64,000 bases of DNA from Phenylobacterium montanum (GCF_018135625.1 NZ_CP073079.1:32015-96014); one strand, 5' to 3'; shown: positions 44,700 through 52,706, counted from the first letter of the stretch. The notes: generated by a model from the letters alone, not told the origin. A program made the numbers and translations.

Positions 44700-45313
44700 G
44701 GCGCTAGGGCGCGGGGCCCCTACCCCGCGCCCCGGCTTTCGGCGTGAACAGGCGCTGAACGGAATCGCAGAGCTTGGGGCCGGCCGCTCAGGCGCCCCTA
44801 TGTCTTGGGGTTGGTGATTCGTTCCGCCGCCGGCCCTATCCGGGCCGCCACGGAAGCGAATCAGCGGCGGGCGCGGCGCGGGTGACGGCCGCCCAGCTGC
44901 CGCGAAGCCCCGTCCGTGAAACCGGGCGGCGGGAGCGGTGTCGATCCTCCAGGTGCGGTGCCGGCCAACGAAGGGGTCAGCGGGGCCCGGCGGCGCTCGA
45001 GCCCTTCGAGCAAAGCGGGTCGCCGGCGTCGGAAGTGGTGCTGTGGTGGGATTGCGCCCGGGGGGAACAACCAGGCGCTGGGCGGCGGCGGGGCGAGCGG
45101 GATGTGGCAAGGACCAGGCGGCCGTCGTCGGGCTCGTGGCGGCTCTCGGGCCCGGGTGTCGAGCGGCGGCGAACGCGGTGGCGATCCCTGGCCTGCTCAG
45201 GGTGGCGGTGCGTGCGGCTGGCTGCCGTGAGGGTCGGTCTGCAGCAGCATCCACTTCCATCCTCCAGCGGGGGCGGCGTGGCGGCAGACGGTCCCGCGCG
45301 ATCAATCACGCAA
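44700..45313. other. 614-bp region without a convincing gene
   Basis: GC-rich, with open frames on both strands that are low-complexity Arg/Ala/Gly/Pro shadows. Three GANTC sites fall in the first 165 bp (44762, 44816, 44858). No repeats beyond short GC runs were seen. Could hold an unrecognised RNA or site. Confidence 0.4.
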
Positions 45314-45525
45314 ACCTAGGCCGGGTCGCTCGGGGTTGAAGCCGACCTCGCCAGCGAGGCGGCGGGCCCGGACCCTCCGGCCTTCCTTCGCTGCGCTGCG
45401 TGCAGGCCGGTTTCCAGGCCCGTCGGGCTTCATCCCCTCCCTTGTCCCCGTCCTTCGAGGTCGCGTGATCGCGGCTGGGACCGCGAGCCGCCCGGGCTCC
45501 TCCGGGCGGAAGACGGAGAAAGACG
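45314..45525 (+). promoter_or_regulatory. Repeated structured leader, copy B (ssb2)
   Basis: Blocks in order: cctaggccgggtcgctcggg, gacctcgccagcgaggc, hairpin ccggcct ... aggccgg (45378-45410), gcgtgatcgcgg, ggcggaagacgg, ATG. Strongly similar to the reverse complement of 39267-39475 over about 210 bp. The stem differs from copy A by a paired change (C-G for T-A), supporting a real RNA or DNA hairpin. Confidence 0.6.
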
Positions 45526-45891
45526 ATGCTGAACCAAGTCCAACTGATCGGTTTCACGGGCGCCGAAGCCGAAGTGCGCACCACCCAAGGCGGCAAGAAG
45601 GTCGCCATCCTGCGGATCGCCACCAGCCGCTACACCAAGAAGGGCAACGAGAAGAAGGATTACACGACCTGGCATACGGTCGAGATCTGGAACCAGGCCA
45701 CGGTCAACTGGCTCGCCTCCAAGCCGCTCCCCAAGGGCGCGAAGGTGTTCGTCCAGGGCGAAATCCGCCACGACCAGTATACCGACAAAGATGGCGTCGA
45801 GCGCTACTTCTCGAAGGTGGTGATCGCCGCGCCGGGCCACGAGTTGAAGTCCCTCGACCGGCCCGACTCCAACCCCGCCGAGGAGAGCTGA
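45526..45891 (+). CDS. ssb: Single-stranded DNA-binding protein, copy 2
   Basis: 121 residues, OB-fold with NQVQLIGFTGAEAEVR, ILRIATSRYTKK, TTWHTVEIWN, and GAKVFVQGEIRHDQYTDKDG. It lacks the classical acidic SSB tail except for a short PAEES end. Same length as ssb1 and closely similar. Its terminator at 45900-45923 uses the same stem as that of ssb1. Probably a paralogue from an inverted duplication of the whole unit. Confidence 0.9.
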   Translation: MLNQVQLIGFTGAEAEVRTTQGGKKVAILRIATSRYTKKGNEKKDYTTWHTVEIWNQATVNWLASKPLPKGAKVFVQGEIRHDQYTDKDGVERYFSKVVIAAPGHELKSLDRPDSNPAEES

Positions 45892-45899
45892 CCGCCCTG

Positions 45900-45923
45900 C
45901 CCCGCCCGGTTCGCCGGGCGGGG
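45900..45923 (+). terminator. Terminator of ssb2
   Basis: Perfect 10-bp stem ccccgcccgg / ccgggcgggg, loop ttcg, 8 bp after the stop, followed by cttcg. Stem identical to that following ssb1 (38869-38892). Confidence 0.65.
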
Positions 45924-46030
45924 CTTCGCCTTCGCCGACAAGGGCACCAGCGGCCGCTTCGGCCGCTGGCTTTCTGTCTGCCTTGTTCATTTGATTTTGA
46001 AAAACGCCCGCTGCGCCCAGGAGCGGGATT

Positions 46031-46050
46031 TCTAGATTCCAAGGATTCTA
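46031..46050. other. GANTC-bearing dyad beside the iterons
   Basis: tagattcc-aa-ggattcta near-palindrome with two GATTC sites (46035-46039 and 46044-46048), in a comparatively AT-rich stretch about 50 bp before the first iteron. Possible origin element, methylation-sensitive in a CcrM host. Confidence 0.4.
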
Positions 46051-46098
46051 ATTCAGGGAGGCAGAAGCGGAGAAGAAACAACCGGTTACACCGATATT

Positions 46099-46230
46099 CC
46101 TGACCGCTCGGGGGCGTCTTCCTGACCCGATGGGGGATCGATCCTGACCGTGTGGGGGCTTTGACCTGACCCGGCGGGGTCATCCTGACCGCTTGGGGGA
46201 GGCGCCCCCCAGGCCTGTTGTATCCTGACT
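46099..46230 (+). repeat. Iterons of the Rep_3 origin
   Basis: Repeats of CCTGACC-N4-5-GGGGG start at 46099, 46121, 46143, 46165 (exactly 22 bp apart) and 46184 (19 bp), with a lone CCTGAC at 46224. Two helical turns of spacing and the adjacent Rep_3 gene are typical of iteron-regulated plasmid origins. Confidence 0.8.
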
Positions 46231-46236
46231 TGCGAA

Positions 46237-47436
46237 TTGATTCGAGGTCAGGAATGCTGGCCTAGATTTGGAGCAAGGAGTCGCCGGCTGGTCGACGCGG
46301 CGCACGTTGCGGATCTTGAGGACGGCGCTGAGGAGACGCCGGGCCGCGCCATGCGCGTGGCCCACGCCCTGCAGGCGCGTGATGGCGACGAGTTTGCCAA
46401 GCCCGGCAACCTGGTCGAGGTCCGCTTCGTCAAGGGCCAGTCGCTCAGCCTGACGGCGGCGCGCCTGTTGGCCCTGATGATCCTGACCGCAGGCGGCGAC
46501 GCCTGGGAGCCGGTGGCGCACCGGATGCGCAAGGCCGACATCCGGCGCGGCCACAAGGGCAACGAGCGGATCTCCGACATGCTGGAGGAGCTGCACCGCA
46601 CCCTTTTCGCCGCCGACGACCTGTCGTGGCGTGGGCGCAAAGCCACCAAGCGCTTCTCATTGATCCAGTCGTCGCGCGAGGAAGTCGACGAGGAGGGCTC
46701 GGAAGCCGGCTGGATCGAATGGGAGTTCACGCCCGACGCCCGCCGGCTGATCCGCGAGTCCGAGACCTACGCGGTGCTGAACCGCCAGGCTGTGCTCGGC
46801 TTCCGTTCCAGCTATGCGCTGCGGCTCTACGAGATGGGCGCGCTTCGGCTTTACCGACGCCAGTCCGTCTGGCGCGGCGACATGACCGCCGTCCGCGCGG
46901 CGTTCGGGATCGCGCCAGAGCTCTACAAGGACTTCGCCCAGCTCCGCCGCAAGGTGCTCGAGAAGGCCAAGACCGAGATCGATCACCTGGCCCACTTCAC
47001 CGTCGACTGGCGCGAGATCCGTCGCGGTCGCACGATCGTCGAGATCGAATTCACCTTCCATCCCAAGAGCGCCCCCGCCCAGCTCGTGGCGGCCGGCGAC
47101 GATAGCGGCGATGGCGTCAGGACCCTCGCGGTCCGCGAGAGCGCCACGAAGCCGGTGGCGGCGACCCCTGCCCTCCCCGCTCCGGCCCAACGGTCCGCCG
47201 CCCGCCCTAAGGCGAACGACACCGCCCTGCGGTTTCCGTCCGGGACCCTGCAGTACGGCGCCGAGCCTTTCGGCGAGATCGCGCGCGTCCATGGCGGCGG
47301 CTGGGCCCGCGATCTGATCGCCGACGCTTACCGCGAGCAGATGGATGCGCGCCTGGCCAACCTCACGGGCGCCAAGCTGGTGAAGTCCTGGACCGGCTTC
47401 TGCCAGGCCTTCGCGGCCCGGCGCGGCCGGCCTTAA
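46237..47436 (+). CDS. repA: Rep_3-family plasmid replication initiator
   Basis: Up to 399 residues. The conserved region starts near FAKPGNLVEVRF, continues with LSLTAARLLALMIL, and has the second winged-helix domain with SSYALRLYEMGALRLYRRQ and WRGDMTAVRAAFGI, KDFAQLRRKVLEKAKTEID. This is the Rep_3 (RepB/initiator) family that binds iterons. The start is uncertain: TTG at 46237 or ATG at 46351, which begins closer to the conserved domain. A GATTC lies over the TTG start. Downstream are the parA/parB genes and palindromic sites. Confidence 0.85.
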   Translation: MIRGQECWPRFGARSRRLVDAAHVADLEDGAEETPGRAMRVAHALQARDGDEFAKPGNLVEVRFVKGQSLSLTAARLLALMILTAGGDAWEPVAHRMRKADIRRGHKGNERISDMLEELHRTLFAADDLSWRGRKATKRFSLIQSSREEVDEEGSEAGWIEWEFTPDARRLIRESETYAVLNRQAVLGFRSSYALRLYEMGALRLYRRQSVWRGDMTAVRAAFGIAPELYKDFAQLRRKVLEKAKTEIDHLAHFTVDWREIRRGRTIVEIEFTFHPKSAPAQLVAAGDDSGDGVRTLAVRESATKPVAATPALPAPAQRSAARPKANDTALRFPSGTLQYGAEPFGEIARVHGGGWARDLIADAYREQMDARLANLTGAKLVKSWTGFCQAFAARRGRP

Positions 47437-47443
47437 AAGGTGG

Positions 47444-47461
47444 AATTGCACTGGTGCAATT
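47444..47461. promoter_or_regulatory. Candidate parS/operator palindrome, copy 1
   Basis: AATTGCACTGGTGCAATT, 8 bp after the rep stop. Identical to the other two copies except one central base. Placement around parA/parB points to ParB binding or ParA autoregulation. Confidence 0.6.
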
Positions 47462-47659
47462 TCGGGTCTTCGGATCGTGTGCTGCGCTCAGGCGATGGGC
47501 GCCTTGAGAAGTGGAGAGGGGAGGGACCTGCGCTAGGCGGCAGCTGCGGCCGGGCCCCCACGCGGTCAGGATGAGCGGGAGATACGCTGCCGGACCCTTG
47601 CCGATGTCGCCCGGCGATAGCCCGGCGTCCGGAGCGCTAGGCTTCGATGGAACGGGAGG

Positions 47660-47677
47660 AATTGCACCGGTGCAATT
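47660..47677. promoter_or_regulatory. Candidate parS/operator palindrome, copy 2
   Basis: Perfect palindrome AATTGCACCGGTGCAATT, about 207 bp upstream of parA. Confidence 0.65.
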
Positions 47678-47883
47678 TCCCCGCTCGACCCCCTGGTTTG
47701 GAGGCAAGAAGCCCCCAATCGGTCAGGTTGGGTCTGGGCGAAAATCTGGAATCGGGATTTAGGTTGGTCACGTAGCGTTAATGCGCCCTTAACAAAGCGC
47801 TTATAGCGTCCAGGCGGTCCCACTTTCGCTTTTTGGGCGGGCGGGGTCGGTTTTTCGAAACCTGCCGGAGGCTGTGAGGTCCC

Positions 47884-49086
47884 ATGTCGAACGTCGCCGA
47901 AGCGCCCACCCTCTCCCTCGCCGGGCCCATCTCGCAACTGGCGCGGCGCGCCTCGGCCGTGGTGGAGAATCTGCGCGACAGCGCTCGGGCCGCGCGCTCG
48001 GGCGAGCGCCGCGAGCCGATCTTCTCCATCAGCGAGGCCGCCGAACTGGTCGGGCGCACGCCGGCGGCGATCCGCGACGCGGAGAAAGACGGCAGGCTTC
48101 CTGAACCGCCCCGCACCGAGACCAATCGGCGGGTGGGCTACACCCTGGCCCAGGTCAACGACATGCGCGGCGTGTTCGGCACGCGGCCCTGGCGCAAGCC
48201 GGAGGATCCCTGCGCGGTGATCGCCGTGCAGAACTTCAAGGGCGGGGTCGGCAAGTCCACTCTGTCGGTCCACCTCGCCCAGTACCTGGCGATTCGGGGC
48301 TACCGGGTCGCGCTGATCGACTGCGACAGTCAGGCCTCGAGTACGACCCTGTTTGGCTACGTGCCCGACCTAGATCTCACCGAGGACCAGACGCTCTACC
48401 CGTACCTGCGGGAAGACGACATGCGCTCGCTCGACTACGCCCTGCTCGACACCCACTTCGACGGGCTGAAACTGATTCCGGCCAACCTCCGTCTGTTCCA
48501 GTCGGAGTATGAGCTGGCGGCGCGTATGGCCCGCGGCGGCGGTCGGCTGCTCGACCGACTCGCTCAGGGTATCGCGTCGATCGCCGACCAGTTCGACATG
48601 ATCATTCTCGATCCGCCGCCCGCGCTGGGGGCGATCTCGCTGTCGGTGCTGCGGGCCGCCAACGCGCTGGTGATCCCGGTGCCGCCCACGGTGATGGACT
48701 TCTCCTCGACCGCGGCATTCCTGGCCATGCTCGACGAGACGCTCACCCAACTGGCGTCGCGCGACCTCGCGCCCGACCTCAACTTCGTCCGCATCGTCGC
48801 CTCCAAGGTCGACGAGAACAAGTCGATGCAGAAGGAGCTTCTGGCGCTCATGCGGCAGGTGTTCGGCCTGGCGATGATCCGCACGCCCATGAAGGATTCC
48901 GCCGAGATCGACAATGTCACGGCGCGCCTGATGACCGTCTATGAGGTCAACGGCCCGATGACCAGCAAGGCGGTGCGCGACCGCTGCCTGACCTACCTCA
49001 ACGGGGTCAACGAGGAGATCCTCCTCGACGTCCGTCAGACCTGGCCGAGCCACGTCGAGCGGCTCCGCAAGGAGGGCCACGCATGA
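47884..49086 (+). CDS. parA: Partition ATPase ParA with N-terminal HTH
   Basis: 400 residues. A MerR-like HTH region (FSISEAAELVGRTPAAIRDAEKDGRLPEP, residues about 48-77) comes first. The deviant Walker A VQNFKGGVGKSTLSVHLA follows near residues 114-131, then DCDSQASST and DPPPALG. The HTH plus ATPase layout is typical of plasmid ParA/RepA proteins that also repress their own operon. The palindromes flanking it are candidate operators. It is followed by parB 52 bp later. Confidence 0.95.
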   Translation: MSNVAEAPTLSLAGPISQLARRASAVVENLRDSARAARSGERREPIFSISEAAELVGRTPAAIRDAEKDGRLPEPPRTETNRRVGYTLAQVNDMRGVFGTRPWRKPEDPCAVIAVQNFKGGVGKSTLSVHLAQYLAIRGYRVALIDCDSQASSTTLFGYVPDLDLTEDQTLYPYLREDDMRSLDYALLDTHFDGLKLIPANLRLFQSEYELAARMARGGGRLLDRLAQGIASIADQFDMIILDPPPALGAISLSVLRAANALVIPVPPTVMDFSSTAAFLAMLDETLTQLASRDLAPDLNFVRIVASKVDENKSMQKELLALMRQVFGLAMIRTPMKDSAEIDNVTARLMTVYEVNGPMTSKAVRDRCLTYLNGVNEEILLDVRQTWPSHVERLRKEGHA

Positions 49087-49100
49087 GCCGCCAAGACGTA

Positions 49101-49118
49101 AATTGCACCGGTGCAATT
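49101..49118. promoter_or_regulatory. Candidate parS/operator palindrome, copy 3
   Basis: Perfect AATTGCACCGGTGCAATT in the 52-bp gap between parA and parB, 20 bp before the parB start. Identical to copy 2. Confidence 0.65.
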
Positions 49119-49138
49119 CGGGTAGAAAGGGGAGGCCG

Positions 49139-50176
49139 ATGAGCTCCAAGAACCGCTCCTTCACCGCCGGATTGATGGGCGCGCTTGACGAGACCGCGCC
49201 CCAGCCAGAGGCTCCGACCCGGATGTCCATCGGCGTCCTCGCAGGTCGCGAGAACCGCATGGCCGAACTCGCCAGCGGCGCGGTCGTGGCGCGCGCGATC
49301 GAACAGGTCGACCCGGCCCGCTGCCGGCTGTGGAGCGAGCATAACCGCGACTACGCGAAGCTGGATGAGACCCGCTGCGCGGACCTGATCGAGAGCTTCA
49401 AAGCGCAGGGGAGGCAGGAGGTCCCGGCGATCGTCCGCCGTGTGCGGGGCGACCCCGACTTCGACTTTGAGGTCATCTGCGGCGCACGCCGGCATTGGAC
49501 CGTGAGCTGGCTGCGCGGCCATAACTACACCGACTTCCGCTTCCTTGTGGAGGTGCGCGACCTCACCGACGAGGAGGCCTTTCGGATCTCCGATCTGGAG
49601 AACCGGGCCCGCGAAGATCTCAGCGACATCGAGCGCGCGCGGGACTACCTGAAGGCCCTGGGTCGCCACTACGGCGGACGCCAGAAGGACATGGCCGAGC
49701 GGCTCAAGGTGTCGGAAGCCTGGCTTAGCCGTTACCTCGACCTGGCGCGGTTGCCCGCCGATCTCGTGGCCGCATTCGACGATCCGCACGAGCTGAAGAT
49801 CAAGCACGTTACCCAACTGAAGCCGCTGCTCAAGCCCGACGACCGCGAGCGGCGGGTGCTGGCGGAAGCCGCCGCCATCGCCAAGGGAAGAGGGGAGGGG
49901 ACCCCCCTCAAGCCCCAGGACGTCATCCGTCGCCTGGCGGCGGCGGCGGATCCCCCCAAGAAGTCAGGATCCCCCAAGAAGTCAGGCCAGGCGTCGGCCG
50001 AGGTCGTCTCGTCGCCGACCGGCCAGCCGCTGTTTCGCGTCGAGCCCAAGGGCAAGAAGGAGGTCAACGTCACCCTCCTCCTGCAGGCTGGTGGGAGCCG
50101 GGCGGACGCCGAACGCGCCTTCACGGAGCTTCTCGCACGGTTCTGGCTCAACACCGCCGGCGCGGAGTCGGCCTAG
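49139..50176 (+). CDS. parB: Partition protein ParB
   Basis: 345 residues. The ParB N-terminal domain has RCRLWSEHNRDYAKLDE, LIESFKAQGRQEVPAIVRRV and VICGARRHWTVSWLRG (the GxRRxxA-type box). A central HTH (DMAERLKVSEAWLSRYLDLARLP) and a C-terminal dimerisation part follow. It binds centromere-like sites, for which the 18-bp palindromes are the best candidates. The ATG at 49139 has GGGGAGG just upstream; the frame extends back through the palindrome, which is non-coding. Confidence 0.92.
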   Translation: MSSKNRSFTAGLMGALDETAPQPEAPTRMSIGVLAGRENRMAELASGAVVARAIEQVDPARCRLWSEHNRDYAKLDETRCADLIESFKAQGRQEVPAIVRRVRGDPDFDFEVICGARRHWTVSWLRGHNYTDFRFLVEVRDLTDEEAFRISDLENRAREDLSDIERARDYLKALGRHYGGRQKDMAERLKVSEAWLSRYLDLARLPADLVAAFDDPHELKIKHVTQLKPLLKPDDRERRVLAEAAAIAKGRGEGTPLKPQDVIRRLAAAADPPKKSGSPKKSGQASAEVVSSPTGQPLFRVEPKGKKEVNVTLLLQAGGSRADAERAFTELLARFWLNTAGAESA

Positions 50177-50237
50177 TTCACACTAGCGGAAGAAGGTTAC
50201 AGGTTATATATAGCTTTCTTCACGTTTGGCGAACTAG
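50173..50237. promoter_or_regulatory. Promoter/operator of the abiE operon
   Basis: Inverted repeat CTAGTTC (50173-50179) and GAACTAG (50231-50237), with an AT-rich ttatatata promoter-like core between. AbiEi antitoxins are known to repress their promoter by binding inverted repeats, which fits. Confidence 0.5.
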
Positions 50238-50245
50238 AAGCTTCC

Positions 50246-51040
50246 ATGCCTCGGCAGCGCTCAGCCCCGTTCTTCAGCGACGCCCCGGTCTTTGACCGCG
50301 CCGACTACGCGCGCGCGATCGGCCGGGCGCCGAGCGACAAGGTGGTGAGCAGCATGCTGGCCCAACACCTGAAGGCGGGCAACATCCGCCGCATCGCCCG
50401 GGGCGTGTTCGCCTCCGTCCCCAAGCACGCCAACGCCGAGACCTGGTCGGTCGACCGCTTCCTTGCGGCCTCCCGGCTGCGGCCGGGCGGCGTCATCGCC
50501 TATCACTCCGCGCTCGAACTCCAGGGCTACGCCTATTCGGAGAGCTTCGACCTGCAGGTCGTGGCGCCGGGTCAGCCCGCGGTGCTGGCCGCCGAGGGGT
50601 TCACCTGCCGGTTCATCAAGGCGCCGGCGCCCTTCGGGGAGGCCGACCTGACCACGGTCGACCGCCTCGGTCAGTCGGTGCCGGTGACGACCCTCGAATG
50701 CACCGTCGCGGACCTGTTCGACCGGTCGGATCTGGCCGGCGGGACCGACGAGCTGATCAGCTCGCTCGACCTGATCGGCCGGCTCGACCCCGACCGGCTC
50801 ATCACCCGCCTCGCGGCCTTGGGCAACGCCACGGCGGCCGGCGCGGCCGGCTGGTGGCTGGAGCGCCGCCGCGACCAGCTCGGTGTGTCCGACGACGCTC
50901 TGGACCGCCTGCAGGCGCTGGCGCCCAAGCAGAACCGCTACGCCCTGGGCGCCGTCTCTGGCGCCGGCCGCCTGGCGCCTCGGTGGCGGGTGATCCTGCC
51001 CGAGGCCGTGTTCAATCCCGCCTTTGAAGGCTTGGCGTGA
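50246..51040 (+). CDS. abiEi: AbiEi-type antitoxin
   Basis: 264 residues. The N-terminal winged helix (KVVSSMLAQHLKAGNIRRIARGVFASVP) is the AbiEi DNA-binding domain. The C-terminal domain has VIAYHSALELQGYAY and ECTVADLFDRSDLAGG. It represses its own operon and neutralises AbiEii. The downstream toxin starts 4 bp before its stop. Type IV toxin-antitoxin and phage-exclusion systems of this kind stabilise plasmids. Confidence 0.88.
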   Translation: MPRQRSAPFFSDAPVFDRADYARAIGRAPSDKVVSSMLAQHLKAGNIRRIARGVFASVPKHANAETWSVDRFLAASRLRPGGVIAYHSALELQGYAYSESFDLQVVAPGQPAVLAAEGFTCRFIKAPAPFGEADLTTVDRLGQSVPVTTLECTVADLFDRSDLAGGTDELISSLDLIGRLDPDRLITRLAALGNATAAGAAGWWLERRRDQLGVSDDALDRLQALAPKQNRYALGAVSGAGRLAPRWRVILPEAVFNPAFEGLA

Positions 51041-52017
51041 CGGCGCCCTCCGCCCAGACCCTGCAGCGCCTGGCCAACGAGACCGGCCTGCAGGCAGGCA
51101 CGCTGGAGAAGGTCCTACGGCTGCTAGATGTCCTGCAGGAGATCGCCCACGATCCCGTCTTGGCGGACCGGCTGGTCCTCAAGGGCGGCACAGCGCTGAA
51201 CGTCTTTCACCTGGCCCTGGACCGCCTGTCGGTCGACATCGACCTCAACTATGTCGGCGCGCTGGACCGCGCGGCGATGGAGGTTGATCGGCCTGAGGTC
51301 GACGCGGCCCTGAACCGGCTCTTGACTGCCCAGGGCTACGCCATTCGCCGCCAGCCCGGCGACCATGCCGGTGGCAAATGGATCGGCCGCTTCGCCTCTG
51401 CGCTGGGTGGCGGCGCCTCGCTGGAGGTCGACGTCAACTACATGTCCCGCCAGCCGCTGTTCGGCGCCGCCAAGATGAACTCCGTCGACCTGGGCGGTGT
51501 CCGCGCGTCCGGCATCGCGGTCTTGGATCTTCACGAGGTCGCCGCTGGCAAGCTGGTCGCCCTGATCGACCGGGAGGCCGCTCGGGACCTCTTCGACGCC
51601 CGACGAATGCTCGACATCGCCGGGCTGGACTGGGCGAACATCAAGGCCGCGATGCTGGCCTACGGCGCCGCCGGCCGCCGCGATTGGCGGCGGGCGTCGG
51701 CGGCCGACATCGGCGGCGACCCACGCGAGCTGCGCCAGAAGCTCGCCATCTGCCTGCCCCAGAACCGGTTCGCCGCCGCCGGCGGGCCGGAAGCCTGGAT
51801 CGCGCAAACCGTCGCCGAGTGTCGGACGCGGCTGGCGCCGCTGTTTGACCTCACTGCAGGGGAGGCGGCGTTTCTTGACGGCATCCTCGATCGCGGCGAG
51901 ATCGACCCTAGCGGGCTCGCGGTGGCGCCGGAGATCCAGTCCCGGATTGCAGCCATGCCCATGCTGGCCTGGAAGGCGCAGAACGTCCGCCAACATCTCC
52001 AAGCGCGCAAAGGGTAG
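51037..52017 (+). CDS. abiEii: AbiEii-type nucleotidyltransferase toxin
   Basis: 326 residues. It has the AbiEii/AbiGii nucleotidyltransferase core with LKGGTALNVFHLALDRLSVDIDLNY, the GG-S/T and Asp-x-Asp residues that hold metal and nucleotide, followed by DLHEVAAGKLVALIDREAARDLFD. AbiEii proteins can block growth by modifying tRNA or consuming nucleotides. The GTG start overlaps the antitoxin stop. The 128-bp gap after it is gene-free. Confidence 0.88.
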   Translation: MTAPSAQTLQRLANETGLQAGTLEKVLRLLDVLQEIAHDPVLADRLVLKGGTALNVFHLALDRLSVDIDLNYVGALDRAAMEVDRPEVDAALNRLLTAQGYAIRRQPGDHAGGKWIGRFASALGGGASLEVDVNYMSRQPLFGAAKMNSVDLGGVRASGIAVLDLHEVAAGKLVALIDREAARDLFDARRMLDIAGLDWANIKAAMLAYGAAGRRDWRRASAADIGGDPRELRQKLAICLPQNRFAAAGGPEAWIAQTVAECRTRLAPLFDLTAGEAAFLDGILDRGEIDPSGLAVAPEIQSRIAAMPMLAWKAQNVRQHLQARKG

Positions 52018-52145
52018 TTCCGGCAGCAGACGACGGCGGCCAAACGGCCAACGATAGAGCCGCGTGCCGTCGAATGGGCCAAAGTTGCTATTTCCGCGCA
52101 TAACGCGCTAATCCTGTGGTTTCGGATCACAGCAAGGCGCCGCGC

Positions 52146-52706
52146 ATGTTCGACGTTCCGATCTCGTCGTTCGTCCCTCGCGGCAGAGTCGCGCGGACGG
52201 GCCGGACGGCCCCCGCGGTTCTCCTGTTCGGGCTCGCGGTTCTGACGGCCATCTGGCTCGTTTCGAGGCCCATCGTCCTCCTGAATCGCACGCCCAGCGA
52301 GCCGCCGGGTTTCTATATCCTGACAGCGCGGGCGCCCTCGCGAGGGGACATCATCGCCTTTAAGACCCCCGCGCCCGCCTTCCCGTATGCCGACGAGCGG
52401 ATGGGCTATCTCCATCACCGGCCGCTGCTCAAGGCCGTCGCCGCGGTCGGCGGGGACCGGGTCTGCACCACGGGCGGGGAACTGGTGGTGAATGGCGTCG
52501 CCCGCGCGCCGATCGCCGCCGCTGATCACCAGGGTATGGCGCTGCCCCACTGGATCGGATGCCGGCGGCTGGACGAGGGTGAAGTGTTCGTCTTTTCCGC
52601 GCGGGTGCCGAACAGTTTCGACAGCCGCTACTACGGGCCAGTGCGCCTGGGCGACGTCCTGGGGGTCTACGAGTTGGCGGCGCCGATCGCCCCGGAGGCT
52701 GGCTAG
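52146..52706 (+). CDS. traF: Conjugative S26 signal peptidase TraF
   Basis: 186 residues. A transmembrane helix around 30-48 is followed by an S26 peptidase fold with the catalytic Ser in NRTPSEPPGFYILT and the catalytic Lys in HRPLLKAVAAVGGDRVC, ending in SFDSRYYGPV. In RP4-type systems TraF cyclises and matures the TrbC pilin. The ATG at 52146 is used. Its stop TAG overlaps the next gene's GTG (tagtg). Confidence 0.88.
   Translation: MFDVPISSFVPRGRVARTGRTAPAVLLFGLAVLTAIWLVSRPIVLLNRTPSEPPGFYILTARAPSRGDIIAFKTPAPAFPYADERMGYLHHRPLLKAVAAVGGDRVCTTGGELVVNGVARAPIAAADHQGMALPHWIGCRRLDEGEVFVFSARVPNSFDSRYYGPVRLGDVLGVYELAAPIAPEAG

Larger units (their letters stand above)
47437..47883. other. Intergenic region between repA and parA with two partition-site palindromes
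   Basis: 447 bp without a gene. It contains the 18-bp palindromes at 47444 and 47660, one GAATC at 47749, and the promoter region of parA. Confidence 0.5.

Noticed and set aside
44172..45305. 377-residue minus-strand frame in the gene-poor region
   Set aside because: Pro/Arg/Ala low-complexity translation with no domain and no ribosome-binding site.
38901..45891. Interpreting both ssb leaders as F-plasmid-like single-stranded promoters in one leading region
   Set aside because: The two ssb genes face opposite ways, so both cannot be active on the same transferred strand; kept only as a partial hypothesis.
46097..46204. CRISPR-like repeat array
   Set aside because: Spacing of 22 bp with short conserved cores and an adjacent Rep_3 gene fits iterons; no cas genes.
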